A DNA stretch of 64,000 bases, from contig CAYJLF010000011.1 of NCBI GenBank assembly GCA_964371055.1, positions 62,001 to 126,000 of the forward strand, read 5' to 3'. The notes beneath the pieces were generated by a model. That model saw only the letters and a list, made by a program, of their open reading frames with translations. It had not been told where the DNA came from and did no database searches. This DNA is from CAYJLF01 sp964371055 (lineage in GTDB: Bacteria > Eisenbacteria > RBG-16-71-46 > CAIMUX01). The translations under genes and the position numbers were made by a program. Below are positions 33,759-42,807 of this stretch, in pieces. How positions within the stretch are numbered: the stretch's first letter is position 1; every line of letters begins with the position of its first letter.

Positions 33759-35840
33759 CTAGAAGTTATAGGTCACCTGATTGCTGACCCGCCAATAGCT
33801 CTTCTCCAGCGAGCTGTCGGTTCGATCGATTTTGGTCTTCAGGGTGAAGTCCTGATGGAACTTGTGGTTCACCTCGATCCCTCCCGTGAACTCGAGCCGC
33901 TCGCTCAACGTGGTCTTGTTGTTCGCCAGGTTGCGAACCCTTCGCACATCATACCGCTGCTGGGCGCGCATCTGGAAGGACGTGCCGATCTCATAGCGCA
34001 CGGTCGCCAGGAACGACTGGTAGTTCTCCCTGGTCGTCTTGGCGTACTTCCGCGGTCCCAGGTCGATTTCCCGGTAGGAACCGGAGTCTTTGAACTGCCA
34101 GCTGTGATCGACATCGAAGCGGATGCCGCGGCCGATCGTCGCCTGGGCGAGCGTGCGCACCTCGGTCCGGCGGGTCAGGATGTTGGCCTCTTCCTTGAAC
34201 CGGTAGACCTGGTAGTCGGCGGTGATGGTGTACCGCTGGGAGAGACGGAGCAGATCCTTCAGCCGGGAGCCGATCTCCGCCCCGACGACGTACCGATTCT
34301 GGGTGAAGCTGTTCGCGGAAAGCGTGCTGTCGATGCTGTACTGCCGCCGGCGCTCCACCTGGGCCGTCACGCGCGTGTCGAGCCCCTCCCGGGGCCGATA
34401 CCCGATCGCCGCGTCCCCCAGGAGGCGCTGCTCGTCCCTGTCCTGCCGCTTTCCCTGGAAGAGGTCATAGAAGCTCTGGTTCAGACTCCCGTCCCCGGTC
34501 AGAACCATGACGAGGCGTGGGCCGAGCGGACGGCGGAGATTCTGGCGGACCGAAACGATCTGGCCACGGAAACCGGGTGAGTTGGGGTTGTCGAAGGTGT
34601 TGTCCGAGTCGTCCCAGGTGATTTCGGTGGTCGACTCGGTGCGCGAGAGGAGCCCGAGCCCCGGCCTCACCGCGAAGCTCATCGCCCCTTTGGCGTAGTT
34701 CCGGGTCCGTCCCCGGCCCTGGTTGATCGATTCCTGGTACTTCGTCTCGCTCGTCGAACTCTCACCCCTGAGGTCGAAGACGACCCCGAGGAGGGGCGGC
34801 AGCTTCATCTCCAGGCCGATCCGCTGATCCAAGCCCTCCTTGCGATCCTGCCGGGCGACCGTCGTGTTGTAGAACTCGTCGATCGCCTCGAGGTAGGTGG
34901 CATTCAGGGCGAAGCGCGCCTTCGGCCCGGGCGTCCAGGCCCCCGTCGCCGACCCACGCCGCGTGCGGTTGTTGTTCCGGTCCGGGTCGAGCAGGGTCGT
35001 GTCGACCGAGTCGGCCTCGCCGGTTCGCTTGATCCGGGCGACCCGGAGGGTGCGGGAGGTCTGTCGGTCCCGGTCGGCCTGGCCCGTCAAGTCGAGCTTG
35101 AACTTCTGTCCCACGGTCACGCTCGCGCGGCTGTTGAGAGAGACGGTCGAACCATCGGCCCACGTCGAGTCCGACTGCTGGAGGACTCCCTGCAGAAGCC
35201 TCTGCCGGACGTCCGTGTCCTCCTTGTACCCGGCCTGGGCCCCCGCCTCCCAACTCAGAACGCCGTCGGCCAACCCGAACACCTCCCGCATCAGCCGTCC
35301 GGGCCCCTGGGAATTCGCGAACCAGCTGAATTGCCCGACGTTGTCGAGGGTGCGATTGAAGTTGCTGCTGTTACGGACCCGGCTGACATCGATGTCGGTC
35401 CCGGTCGACCACCCGCCCCATCCGGTCAGCCCATACTCGAAACGCGCCTTGGTGCGTGCGTCCCGGTTATCGAGGTTGGACGAGGCCTCGTTCTGCTGGA
35501 TGCCGCTCTGCATCGATCCGTCGAGCTTCAGGGCCCCGAGAGCGCGTCCCACCTTGAGCGACTGCCCCCACCGGAGGTTGGTCTTGAAGACCTCGACGTT
35601 CGTGTTGTACTGCGGGCTGAGGCCGAGGCGGTCGATGAGGCTCCTCCTGGCCAGGGAATCGCCTGCGAGGGGAGTCCGGATCGGAGGCATCGTCTGTTCG
35701 TCGTCCACCCCCTCGTCCTGGGCGCGAACCGGGAGGGAGAGCCCGAGAGAGAAGCAGAGCAGCCAGAGGGGGAGGACCACCCGGCCGGCCGGGCCGCCCA
35801 GCAAAGCGCGGGCGCGGCGGAGGGCATCGTCTCGGCGCAC
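33759..35840 (-). CDS. Large outer-membrane beta-barrel protein of unknown function
   Basis: 693 residues from a GTG at 35840-35838, chosen because GGGAGGAG lies seven bases upstream and the n-region becomes normal in length; the frame is open to 35975. The signal peptide is VVLPLWLLCFSLGLSLPVRA. The mature chain is a long series of amphipathic strands (for example ARFEYGLTGWGGWSTGTDID, RDRQTSRTLRVARIKRTGE) and ends WRVSNQVTYNF, with a terminal Phe as in BAM substrates. It resembles the large LptD/TonB-size barrels in length but has no plug domain that I can see. Followed by two lipoprotein genes. Confidence 0.75.
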   Translation of the reverse strand: MRRDDALRRARALLGGPAGRVVLPLWLLCFSLGLSLPVRAQDEGVDDEQTMPPIRTPLAGDSLARRSLIDRLGLSPQYNTNVEVFKTNLRWGQSLKVGRALGALKLDGSMQSGIQQNEASSNLDNRDARTKARFEYGLTGWGGWSTGTDIDVSRVRNSSNFNRTLDNVGQFSWFANSQGPGRLMREVFGLADGVLSWEAGAQAGYKEDTDVRQRLLQGVLQQSDSTWADGSTVSLNSRASVTVGQKFKLDLTGQADRDRQTSRTLRVARIKRTGEADSVDTTLLDPDRNNNRTRRGSATGAWTPGPKARFALNATYLEAIDEFYNTTVARQDRKEGLDQRIGLEMKLPPLLGVVFDLRGESSTSETKYQESINQGRGRTRNYAKGAMSFAVRPGLGLLSRTESTTEITWDDSDNTFDNPNSPGFRGQIVSVRQNLRRPLGPRLVMVLTGDGSLNQSFYDLFQGKRQDRDEQRLLGDAAIGYRPREGLDTRVTAQVERRRQYSIDSTLSANSFTQNRYVVGAEIGSRLKDLLRLSQRYTITADYQVYRFKEEANILTRRTEVRTLAQATIGRGIRFDVDHSWQFKDSGSYREIDLGPRKYAKTTRENYQSFLATVRYEIGTSFQMRAQQRYDVRRVRNLANNKTTLSERLEFTGGIEVNHKFHQDFTLKTKIDRTDSSLEKSYWRVSNQVTYNF

Positions 35841-35965
35841 GCGACCGCTCCTCCCGACGGGGTTTCGGACCTGCCACCGTCTCGGATCCTCCGACCTGAG
35901 ACGCCGGGCGATGGAGCGCACGTCCCGGTGAGTCTTCCGGACCGGCCCGCTCCGCATGTTCGGCG

Positions 35966-35995
35966 ACGCTACCATCGCCGGAAATCCCCGGTCAA
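35966..35995 (-). promoter_or_regulatory. Possible promoter of the barrel-lipoprotein operon
   Basis: Minus strand TTGACC (35995-35990), 18-base spacer, TAGCGT (35971-35966). Divergent from the flippase promoter. Confidence 0.4.
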
Positions 35996-36008
35996 CGGCA
36001 CCGCTTGG

Positions 36009-36037
36009 TTGACCGGAGCGGGCGACGTTCCTAGAGT
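36009..36037 (+). promoter_or_regulatory. Predicted flippase promoter
   Basis: TTGACC (36009-36014), 17-base spacer, TAGAGT (36032-36037). An ATG starts seven bases after the hexamer at 36044. Confidence 0.6.
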
Positions 36038-36043
36038 CCGGCC

Positions 36044-36091
36044 ATGATGATATCGGTCACGGCCCCCCGCACCCCAAGATCCCGGTCGTGA
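36044..36091 (+). CDS. Possible 15-residue leader peptide coupled to the flippase gene
   Basis: ATG at 36044 at the predicted transcription start opens a 15-codon frame (MMISVTAPRTPRSRS) whose TGA (36089-36091) overlaps the GTG start of the flippase (GTGA). Such an arrangement would give a leaderless, translationally coupled leader. Short enough to be chance. Confidence 0.3.
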   Translation: MMISVTAPRTPRSRS

Positions 36092-37674
36092 AGGCCGGGC
36101 TCCAGAGCGCCTCCCCCCCCGGGGGCGCGGGTCCGACGCCACCCTCCTCGGCCGGTCAGAAGGTGGCCGGGGCCATCTCCTGGACGATCGTGCCTCGCTT
36201 CGTTCAGCTGGTCGCATCGGTCTTCACCTCGATCATCACCGTCCGGACGCTCCGCGAATTCGACTACGGGACTCTCAGCGTTCTCCGCACGATCCTGATC
36301 CTGGCGGTCGTGGTGCTCGGGTTGGGACTGGGGCAGGCGATCAACCGGTTCATCCCGGAACTGCGTGTCACCGATCGCCGCGACCAGGGCCGACGCCTCC
36401 TCTACCGCTGCCTCTTCCTCCAGTCGGCCGTCTGGGTCGTCACGAGCCTCGTGCTCCTGGGGCTGCGCGGGATCCTGGCCGATCGCTTTCCGACCTACGC
36501 GGACCTCCTGTTGCTGGGCGTCTTCCTGGCCGTGACGGAGGTGGTGGCCGGCACCGTCAACCAGTATGCGGTCTCTTCCTACCGGACCCGCGAGCTGGCG
36601 ATCGCGAGCAGCCTCGGAACGCTCGTCCTGGCGGGACTGACCGGCTGGCTGCTCCACCTGGGACTCCGGATCCCGGCGGTCCTGATTGCCGCCGCGGCCG
36701 GGTGGGCGGTCAACGCGACCGTCCTGGGTTATCTCCTCTGGCGCGGCCGCCCGGTGGTTCCCGGGGCGATCCCCGGCTGTGAGCCCCCCGCTGCAACCAT
36801 CCCGCGCGGAAGCGAGTTCCCGTGGCGACGGCTCTTTTCCTACGCCCTCCCCTGGGTGCCCCAGTACATCCTGACGTTCGTCGTCTGGCGCCAATCGGAG
36901 ACCCTGCTGCTCGGGATTTTCCGTTCGCGCGAGGAAGCGGGCTTCTTCGATCTCGCCTACAAGCTGCCGCAGCTCATCCTGGAGTTCGTGCCCGGCGCGA
37001 TCTACCCGCTCGTCCTCGCCGGTTTCGCCGAGACGGCGACGGTGGCGCGGGATCGCATGACGGCGGTCATCGATACCTACTACCGGTTCCTCTTCTTCGT
37101 CACGGCGCCCTTGAGTCTCTTAGGACTGGCCATGGGCGACACACTCCTCGCCCGGATGTACGGCGAGTCGATGGCGGCCGGGGGACCGTACTGCCAGGCG
37201 TTCTTCTTCATCTTTGCCGTCAGCTTCCTCGGCACGCCGCTCAGCATGACGGTCTACGTGATCGAGAAGGTCTGGGTCAACGTGCTCCTGACGGTGATCT
37301 ACGGGATCGTCACGATCAGCCTCGACCTGATCCTCATTCCCCGCTATGGCCTCCTGGGGGCGACGATCCCGACCGGTCTGGTCACCTGCATCACGCCGCT
37401 GGTCCGCTGGCTGATCGCGCGCCGTTACCTGAGCGGCATCACGATCCCATGGAAGTTCATCCTCCGGGCGTACCTGGCCTCATCGCCGCTCCTGTTGCTC
37501 TTACTCGCCAAGCGATGGGCCACCGACCTCCCGCGCACCGGCCTGCTCCTGCTCCTGGCGGCCGTGGTGACGCTGGCGGCCTATCGATGGCTCCGGGTGC
37601 TCGGTCCGGCCGAGCGGGAGTTCCTGGCGCGATCCCGCGTGCCGGCCCGACGCTGGATCCTGAAGCTGCTCTGA
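36088..37674 (+). CDS. Polysaccharide flippase, Wzx/MATE-like
   Basis: 528 residues, about 12-14 membrane segments. It fits the oligosaccharide flippase (MOP superfamily) that moves lipid-linked sugars across the inner membrane. Visible parts: GQKVAGAISWTIVPRFVQLV, TLREFDYGTLSVLRTILILA, LFSYALPWVPQYILTFVVWR, GFFDLAYKLPQLILEFVPGA and LLGATIPTGLVTCITPLVRW. Start taken as GTG at 36088; no ribosome site is clear, and a GTG at 36163 would also give a good N-terminus. Converges on a sugar nucleotidyltransferase gene, suggesting a surface polysaccharide role. Confidence 0.85.
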   Translation: MKAGLQSASPPGGAGPTPPSSAGQKVAGAISWTIVPRFVQLVASVFTSIITVRTLREFDYGTLSVLRTILILAVVVLGLGLGQAINRFIPELRVTDRRDQGRRLLYRCLFLQSAVWVVTSLVLLGLRGILADRFPTYADLLLLGVFLAVTEVVAGTVNQYAVSSYRTRELAIASSLGTLVLAGLTGWLLHLGLRIPAVLIAAAAGWAVNATVLGYLLWRGRPVVPGAIPGCEPPAATIPRGSEFPWRRLFSYALPWVPQYILTFVVWRQSETLLLGIFRSREEAGFFDLAYKLPQLILEFVPGAIYPLVLAGFAETATVARDRMTAVIDTYYRFLFFVTAPLSLLGLAMGDTLLARMYGESMAAGGPYCQAFFFIFAVSFLGTPLSMTVYVIEKVWVNVLLTVIYGIVTISLDLILIPRYGLLGATIPTGLVTCITPLVRWLIARRYLSGITIPWKFILRAYLASSPLLLLLLAKRWATDLPRTGLLLLLAAVVTLAAYRWLRVLGPAEREFLARSRVPARRWILKLL

Positions 37675-37703
37675 CCGCGTGCGTCGATCTCGGTCTGCCG
37701 GGC

Positions 37704-38435
37704 TCACCCTCTGGCCGCCAACTCCCTCTCCGCGACCAGACGATTCGCCCGGTAGAGCGATTCGAACGTGCCGGCGTCGGTCCACCAGCCCCGGAGATAG
37801 TCGAACTGCATCTCGCCCGAGTCGATGTAGGCGTTATTGACGTCGGTGATCTCCAGCTCGCCCCGTCCCGAGGGGCGAAGAGTGGAGATGATCTCGAACA
37901 CCCTCGCGTCGTACATGTAGATCCCGGTCACGGCAAGGTTGCTGCGCGGCTGCTTCGGCTTTTCCTCGATCGACCGGACGCGATCCCCGGCCAGCTCCGC
38001 CACGCCGAAACGTTCGGGATCCTCCACTTCCTTGAGCAGGATGCGAGCGCCCCGCTCCTGGCGCCGGAACGCGTCGACGAAGGGGGTGATGTCATCCTCG
38101 ATGATGTTGTCGCCGAGGATGACGACCATGCGATCCCCCTCCGCGTAGTAGCGCGCCAGATGGAGCGCCTCGGCGATCCCCCCTTCGCCCTCCTGGTAGA
38201 CGTAGTCGATGTGCGAGAGGCCGAACTCCTTGCCGTTGCCGAGCAGCCGAAGGAAGTCGCCGGCGTTGTTCCCGCCCGTGACCAGGAGGATGTCCCGGAT
38301 CCCGGCCCGCACGAGGGTCTGGATCGGGTAATAGACCATCGGCTTGTCCCAGATCGGGAGCAGGTGTTTGTTCGTGATCTTGGTCAGGGGGTGCAGGCGG
38401 GTTCCGAGTCCGCCGGCCAGGATGATGCCGCGCAT
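37704..38435 (-). CDS. Sugar nucleotidyltransferase, glucose-1-phosphate thymidylyltransferase-like
   Basis: 243 residues. N-terminus GIILAGGLGTRLHPLTKITN is the nucleotide-binding signature, followed by KHLLPIWDKPMVYYPIQTL, VVILGDNIIEDDI and FGVAELAGDRVRSIEEKPKQ. Closest to RmlA (dTDP-glucose synthase) but shorter, of the small form found next to polysaccharide genes. It would make activated sugar for surface glycans. The ATG at 38435 has GGAGG four bases upstream. Confidence 0.88.
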   Translation of the reverse strand: MRGIILAGGLGTRLHPLTKITNKHLLPIWDKPMVYYPIQTLVRAGIRDILLVTGGNNAGDFLRLLGNGKEFGLSHIDYVYQEGEGGIAEALHLARYYAEGDRMVVILGDNIIEDDITPFVDAFRRQERGARILLKEVEDPERFGVAELAGDRVRSIEEKPKQPRSNLAVTGIYMYDARVFEIISTLRPSGRGELEITDVNNAYIDSGEMQFDYLRGWWTDAGTFESLYRANRLVAERELAARG

Positions 38436-38615
38436 GGGTCCTCCGATGCCTGGTCCAAACCGATGACCGCCGATGCGGTCCACCCGGCGAGGCGGAGAAG
38501 GGCACAGGCGGCGGAGAGCGGGCACGCACCGGCGACACAGCGCAGACGCGACGACCCGATCGCGCGCCAGTGTAGCCGTCCGGGGCGGCAGAAGAAAGCG
38601 CCGACGATCCGTGAT

Positions 38616-39278
38616 CTACCCGGTCAGCCGGAGAAGCTCCCGAACCAGCGCCTCGGCGCCGGCGGCGACCTCCGAGATCCGGGTGGCCAGCATGTAGGCC
38701 GGGCTGGTCACGATTCGGTTCTGAGCATCGACCACGACCTGATCGGCCGGGCAATCCAGGTGCTCGTGCCCCATCGCCGCAATCGCCCCAGCGGTCTCGG
38801 GATCGTTGCCGATCGTGAGGGTCGCTCGTACCCCCGCCTTCTGCAGGACCCGGCCCAGAGTGAGCGGCGCGATGCACAGGGCGCCGATCGGCCGGCCGGC
38901 CCGGATCGCCGCGAGCAGGAACCGCTCGACCATCGGTTCGACGTCGCATGCCGCTCCCCGGATCCCGGCATCGCTGAGGTTGAGAGCGGCGCCGTACCCC
39001 CCGGGGATCACGATGGCGTCGAATTCGGCGGCCCTGGCCTCCCCCAGGCTTCGGATCGAACCGCGGGCAATGCGCGCCGCCTCGACCAGGACGTTTCTCG
39101 ATTCCTCGACCTCGGTCTTCCTCAGATGATCTGTGACCTGCCGCTGGTTCATATCCGGCGCCAGGCAGTTCGCGGTGGCCCCGGCCCGGTCGATCGCCAG
39201 GAGCGCGAGGACGCTTTCGTGGATCTCCGATCCGTCCAGCACGCCGCAGCCGGACAGGATGACTCCGACCTTCTTCAT
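38616..39278 (-). CDS. elbB: Isoprenoid biosynthesis glyoxalase ElbB-like (DJ-1/PfpI superfamily)
   Basis: 220 residues. KKVGVILSGCGVLDGSEIHE at the start and FDAIVIPGGYGAALNLSDAG, then IGALCIAPLTLGRVL with the reactive Cys, are as in E. coli ElbB. That protein has weak glyoxalase activity and a debated link to isoprenoid production; the function is uncertain. The ATG at 39278 has GGGGAGG upstream. Divergent from the DNA polymerase gene. Confidence 0.92.
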   Translation of the reverse strand: MKKVGVILSGCGVLDGSEIHESVLALLAIDRAGATANCLAPDMNQRQVTDHLRKTEVEESRNVLVEAARIARGSIRSLGEARAAEFDAIVIPGGYGAALNLSDAGIRGAACDVEPMVERFLLAAIRAGRPIGALCIAPLTLGRVLQKAGVRATLTIGNDPETAGAIAAMGHEHLDCPADQVVVDAQNRIVTSPAYMLATRISEVAAGAEALVRELLRLTG

Positions 39279-39409
39279 GGCACCTCCCCGTGTCCCGTCG
39301 GCGCGCCCCGCGCCGGCCTTTGCGGGAGGCGCGCCGGGGTGTCGGGAGTGTACATTGGAAGCGGCGCGAGAGGCACCGGGAGCAGGTTCGTGACGGAACG
39401 GGAGGACGC

Positions 39410-41803
39410 ATGCCCCGCGGGTTCATCCTTCACCCGACCTACTATCTCGAGAAGGGACGGCCGGTCGTACACCTGTTCGGCCGGCTCGAAACCGGCGAGA
39501 CGTTCGTCGTCCGCGACGACCGGTTCCGCCCCCACTTCTTCCTCTGCACCCGCGAGATCCCCGCCGCTCTCGACATCGCTCCCTTGAACGCCCGCGACAC
39601 GAACCTGACGACCATCGACGGCGACCCCGTCAGCCGGATCACGGTCGCGGTTCCGTCCGATGTCCCCCCGCTGCGCGACCGGCTGGAGGCGCGGGGCATG
39701 CAGACCTTCGAGGCCGACATCCCGTTCGTCACCTCGTTCCTCCTCCAGGCCGGGGTCCGCGGCGCGCTCGAAATCGAGGGAGAGTGGAAGGCCGGGCGCC
39801 TGGTGGGGAGGATCTACCAGAACCCCGTCCTGTGCCCCACCGAGTGGATTCCCGAACTGACGGTCCTGTCGCTCGACCTCGAGACCGATCCCGAGATCAC
39901 GAGAATCTACTCGGCGGCCCTCTGGGGTGAAGGAGGGGGCGAAGTCCTGGTCGTCCGCCCCGACACCGGCGGCGAGGACTCCCCGGAGAGCATTGCGCTC
40001 GGTGCCGGAGAAAGCGGCGACGAGTCGGCCCGGATCCGCGTCTGCCCTGACGAGCCCGCTCTCCTCCGCCTCCTGCTGGACAGGGTGCGCGCGCTCGATC
40101 CGGACATCCTGACCGGCTGGAACGTGATCGACTTCGACCTCAAGGTGCTGCAGGACCGGCTGGCGCACCACCGGATTCCGTTCCATCTCGGACGCGCGGA
40201 CCTCGCGTGCCGGCTCCTGCTCGATCGCAGTGCGTGGGGGGCGAGCCGAGCCGTAGTACCGGGTCGCGCCGTCCTGGACGGTCTTGCGCTGTTGCGCTCT
40301 GCCTTCGTGCGCCTCGAGGACTACCGGCTCGAGACCGCGGCCCGGGAGATCCTGGGGCGGGGAAAGGCCCCGACAGCGGGCCCCCGCACCGATCTCTCCG
40401 AGGCGGAGGACCATGGGGAGCGGATCCAGGCGCTCTATCGGAACGACCTGCCGGCCTTTCTCCGTTACAACCTGACCGACGCGCGCCTCGTTTACGACAT
40501 TCTCCGGGAGCGGCGGCTGGTCGATCTTGTCGTCCGGCAGTCCCTGGTGACGGGACTTCCGCCCGAGCGTACCGGCGCCTCGATCGCGGCGTTCGACTTT
40601 CTCTACCTGAGAGAGCTTCACGAGCGGGGGGCGGTCGGGCCGAGCACCCGAGCGGATCAGCCGGTCGCGCCGACCGCGGGTGGATTCGTTCTCCCCGCGC
40701 GGCCGGGAATCTACCGGCAGGTCGCGGTTCTCGACTATCGATCGCTCTATCCGTCGATCATCCGCACCTTCCGCCTCGATCCGAACGCGCTCGTGCGCGA
40801 CCGCGCGACGGAGGCGGCGCTGGACCTGTCTCTCCTGACCGCGCCGAACGGTGCGCGCTTCCGGCGACAGGGAGGGATCCTCCCCGAAATCCTGGACCGC
40901 CTCTTCCCCCGGCGCGAGCAGGCCCTCGCCCAGGGAGACCCGATGCGCGCGACGGCGCTCAAGATCCTGATGAACTCCTTCTACGGCGTGCTGGCCACGC
41001 CCCGCTGCCGCTTCTACTCCCCCGAGACCGCGAACGCCATCACCGGATTCGGCCAGCAGATCCTCCGGTGGACCCGCGATGCGCTGGAGGCGCGCGGGCA
41101 CCGGGTGCTCTACGGGGACACCGACTCGATCTTCGTCGAGCTCTCGGGTCCGGAGGCGGAGGCGGAGGCCGAAGGACGGCGACTTGCCTCCGACATGACG
41201 CAGGCGCTCTCCGCACGCCTCGAGGAGGAGTACGGCGTCGAGAGCCGCCTCGAGCTGCGCTCGGAACGGGTCTTCCGTCGCCTGCTTCTGCCGGCCCTGC
41301 GCGGTTCGACGGAGGGAAGCAAAAAACGGTACGCCGGAGTGACGATCCGTGACGGCGAGGAGCAGGTCATCTACGTGGGGCTCGAGACGGTGCGGCGGGA
41401 CTGGACCGAGCTCAGCAAGCGATTCCAGCGGCTTCTGATCGAACGGCTCTTCCGGGAGGAACCACTCGAGCCGGCGGTGCGCGACTTCGTGGCGAAGTTC
41501 CGCCGGGGGGAGATGGACGACCTTCTGGTCTACCGCAAGGCGCTGCGCAAGGCCGACTCCGCCTACGAGGGAACGCCGCCGGCGCACGTCCGGGCGGCGC
41601 GCCTGCGACCGCGACCGGGCAGCCGCGTGGTCCGCTATGTCATGACCGTAGCCGGGCCCGAGCCGCTCTCGGGGCGAACGCATGCCATCGACCGCGAGCA
41701 CTACGTCGAGAAACAGCTCCGTCCGGTCGCGGAGTCGATCCTCGCCCTCGTCGGCCTCCATTGGGAAGAGCTGACCGGCGGACAGACAACCCTGCCGTTC
41801 TGA
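39410..41803 (+). CDS. polB: Family B DNA polymerase (DNA polymerase II type)
   Basis: 797 residues with both proofreading and polymerase motifs. Exo I is SLDLETD (about 156-160), Exo II GWNVIDFDL, Exo III YNLTDARLVYDIL. Polymerase motif A is DYRSLYPSII (about 442), motif B KILMNSFYGVLAT, motif C YGDTDSIF (Asp 570 and 572), and KKRYAGV follows. All catalytic residues are present. Used for repair and damage-tolerant synthesis in E. coli. The last residues GGQTTLPF look like a beta-clamp binding peptide. The ATG at 39410 follows GGAGG at 39401. No SOS box was recognised by eye. Confidence 0.95.
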   Translation: MPRGFILHPTYYLEKGRPVVHLFGRLETGETFVVRDDRFRPHFFLCTREIPAALDIAPLNARDTNLTTIDGDPVSRITVAVPSDVPPLRDRLEARGMQTFEADIPFVTSFLLQAGVRGALEIEGEWKAGRLVGRIYQNPVLCPTEWIPELTVLSLDLETDPEITRIYSAALWGEGGGEVLVVRPDTGGEDSPESIALGAGESGDESARIRVCPDEPALLRLLLDRVRALDPDILTGWNVIDFDLKVLQDRLAHHRIPFHLGRADLACRLLLDRSAWGASRAVVPGRAVLDGLALLRSAFVRLEDYRLETAAREILGRGKAPTAGPRTDLSEAEDHGERIQALYRNDLPAFLRYNLTDARLVYDILRERRLVDLVVRQSLVTGLPPERTGASIAAFDFLYLRELHERGAVGPSTRADQPVAPTAGGFVLPARPGIYRQVAVLDYRSLYPSIIRTFRLDPNALVRDRATEAALDLSLLTAPNGARFRRQGGILPEILDRLFPRREQALAQGDPMRATALKILMNSFYGVLATPRCRFYSPETANAITGFGQQILRWTRDALEARGHRVLYGDTDSIFVELSGPEAEAEAEGRRLASDMTQALSARLEEEYGVESRLELRSERVFRRLLLPALRGSTEGSKKRYAGVTIRDGEEQVIYVGLETVRRDWTELSKRFQRLLIERLFREEPLEPAVRDFVAKFRRGEMDDLLVYRKALRKADSAYEGTPPAHVRAARLRPRPGSRVVRYVMTVAGPEPLSGRTHAIDREHYVEKQLRPVAESILALVGLHWEELTGGQTTLPF

Positions 41804-41871
41804 CCGGGTGCGGACCCGCACGGCCGATCGGCGCTCCGAACAGGGCGGGAAGAGCCTTTCGGCCCACGTCG

Positions 41872-42807
41872 CTAGGCCGGGTCGCGGGGGCCGGCCGGTC
41901 GCTCTGGAATCGACTCCGCCAGAGCTGCGAATCGCGCCAGGTCGAGCGTCTCGGCCCGCGCGGTGGGATCGCAACCGGCGCCGATCAGCCACGCGCGGGT
42001 CTCTTCCTTCCCGAGGTCGAGCCCGTGCGCGATCGCGTTCTCCAGCGTCTTGCGTCTCTGGCCGAACGCCGCGCGGAGGATACGCTCCAGGCGACCGACG
42101 TCGCCGCAAAAGGGGGGTGGCTGGGGGAACCGGAACTCGACCACCATCGATTCGACGCCGGGCCGCGGCCAGAAGGCCGAGCGCCCGACGGAGAGCACCG
42201 AGCGCGCGACCGCCACCGCCGCCACCCGCACCGTCAACGAGCCGTACGCCTTCTCGCCGGGGCGGGCGAGAATCCGCTCGCCGTACTCCCGCTGAACCAT
42301 GAAGACGCCCCCGTCGAACGCGGCGGCGGCCCGCAGCGCGGCAAGCAAGAGGGGGGTCGTGATCATGTAGGGCAGATTGCCGGCCAGCCAGGGACGACCT
42401 CCCGCGCCGGCCACGGGCGCTCCCGCCACTTCCGCCAGCGAGACGTCAAGCGCATCCGCTTCGATCAAGGTCAGTCTTCCCTCGGCGATCTCCGGGGCGA
42501 AGCGTTCCTCGAGCAGAGTGACGAGATCTGGATCGATTTCCACGGCGACGACACGGCGGCCGCCGCCGAGTAGCGCGTCGGTCAGGGCGCCGCCGCCCGG
42601 GCCGATCTCGACCACCGGCGCATCGTCCGTCCAACCCGCGCGCCGCACGATCTCGCGCGGCACCGCGGGGTCGAGCAGGAAGTTCTGCCCGCGACGCTTG
42701 AGCGGGCGGATGCCGTGGGCCTCGAGCCGCGCTCGTTCCGGGTTTCCCGACGCGGGCCTGCCGGGCTCACCACCGCGAGAGGACCGTCCCGGGAACCCCG
42801 GCTTCAT
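41872..42807 (-). CDS. rsmA: 16S rRNA dimethyladenosine methyltransferase
   Basis: 311 residues. RsmA/KsgA uses SAM to dimethylate two adenines in helix 45 of 16S rRNA. Motifs: LKRRGQNFLLDP, VVEIGPGGGALTDALL, VAVEIDPDL and the catalytic LAGNLPYMITTPLL. An N-terminal extension of about 35 residues is Arg/Gly/Pro-rich. The ATG at 42807 overlaps the tatD stop (ATGA); an upstream ATG at 42816 is possible. Last gene of the nine-gene operon. It converges on polB. Confidence 0.95.
   Translation of the reverse strand: MKPGFPGRSSRGGEPGRPASGNPERARLEAHGIRPLKRRGQNFLLDPAVPREIVRRAGWTDDAPVVEIGPGGGALTDALLGGGRRVVAVEIDPDLVTLLEERFAPEIAEGRLTLIEADALDVSLAEVAGAPVAGAGGRPWLAGNLPYMITTPLLLAALRAAAAFDGGVFMVQREYGERILARPGEKAYGSLTVRVAAVAVARSVLSVGRSAFWPRPGVESMVVEFRFPQPPPFCGDVGRLERILRAAFGQRRKTLENAIAHGLDLGKEETRAWLIGAGCDPTARAETLDLARFAALAESIPERPAGPRDPA

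Noticed and set aside
36822..39587. 921-codon plus-strand frame across flippase, nucleotidyltransferase and elbB
   Set aside because: A shadow frame created by high GC; the genes in other frames have full motifs.
39275..42109. 944-codon minus-strand frame opposite polB
   Set aside because: Antisense to a polymerase with every catalytic motif; composition is shadow-like.
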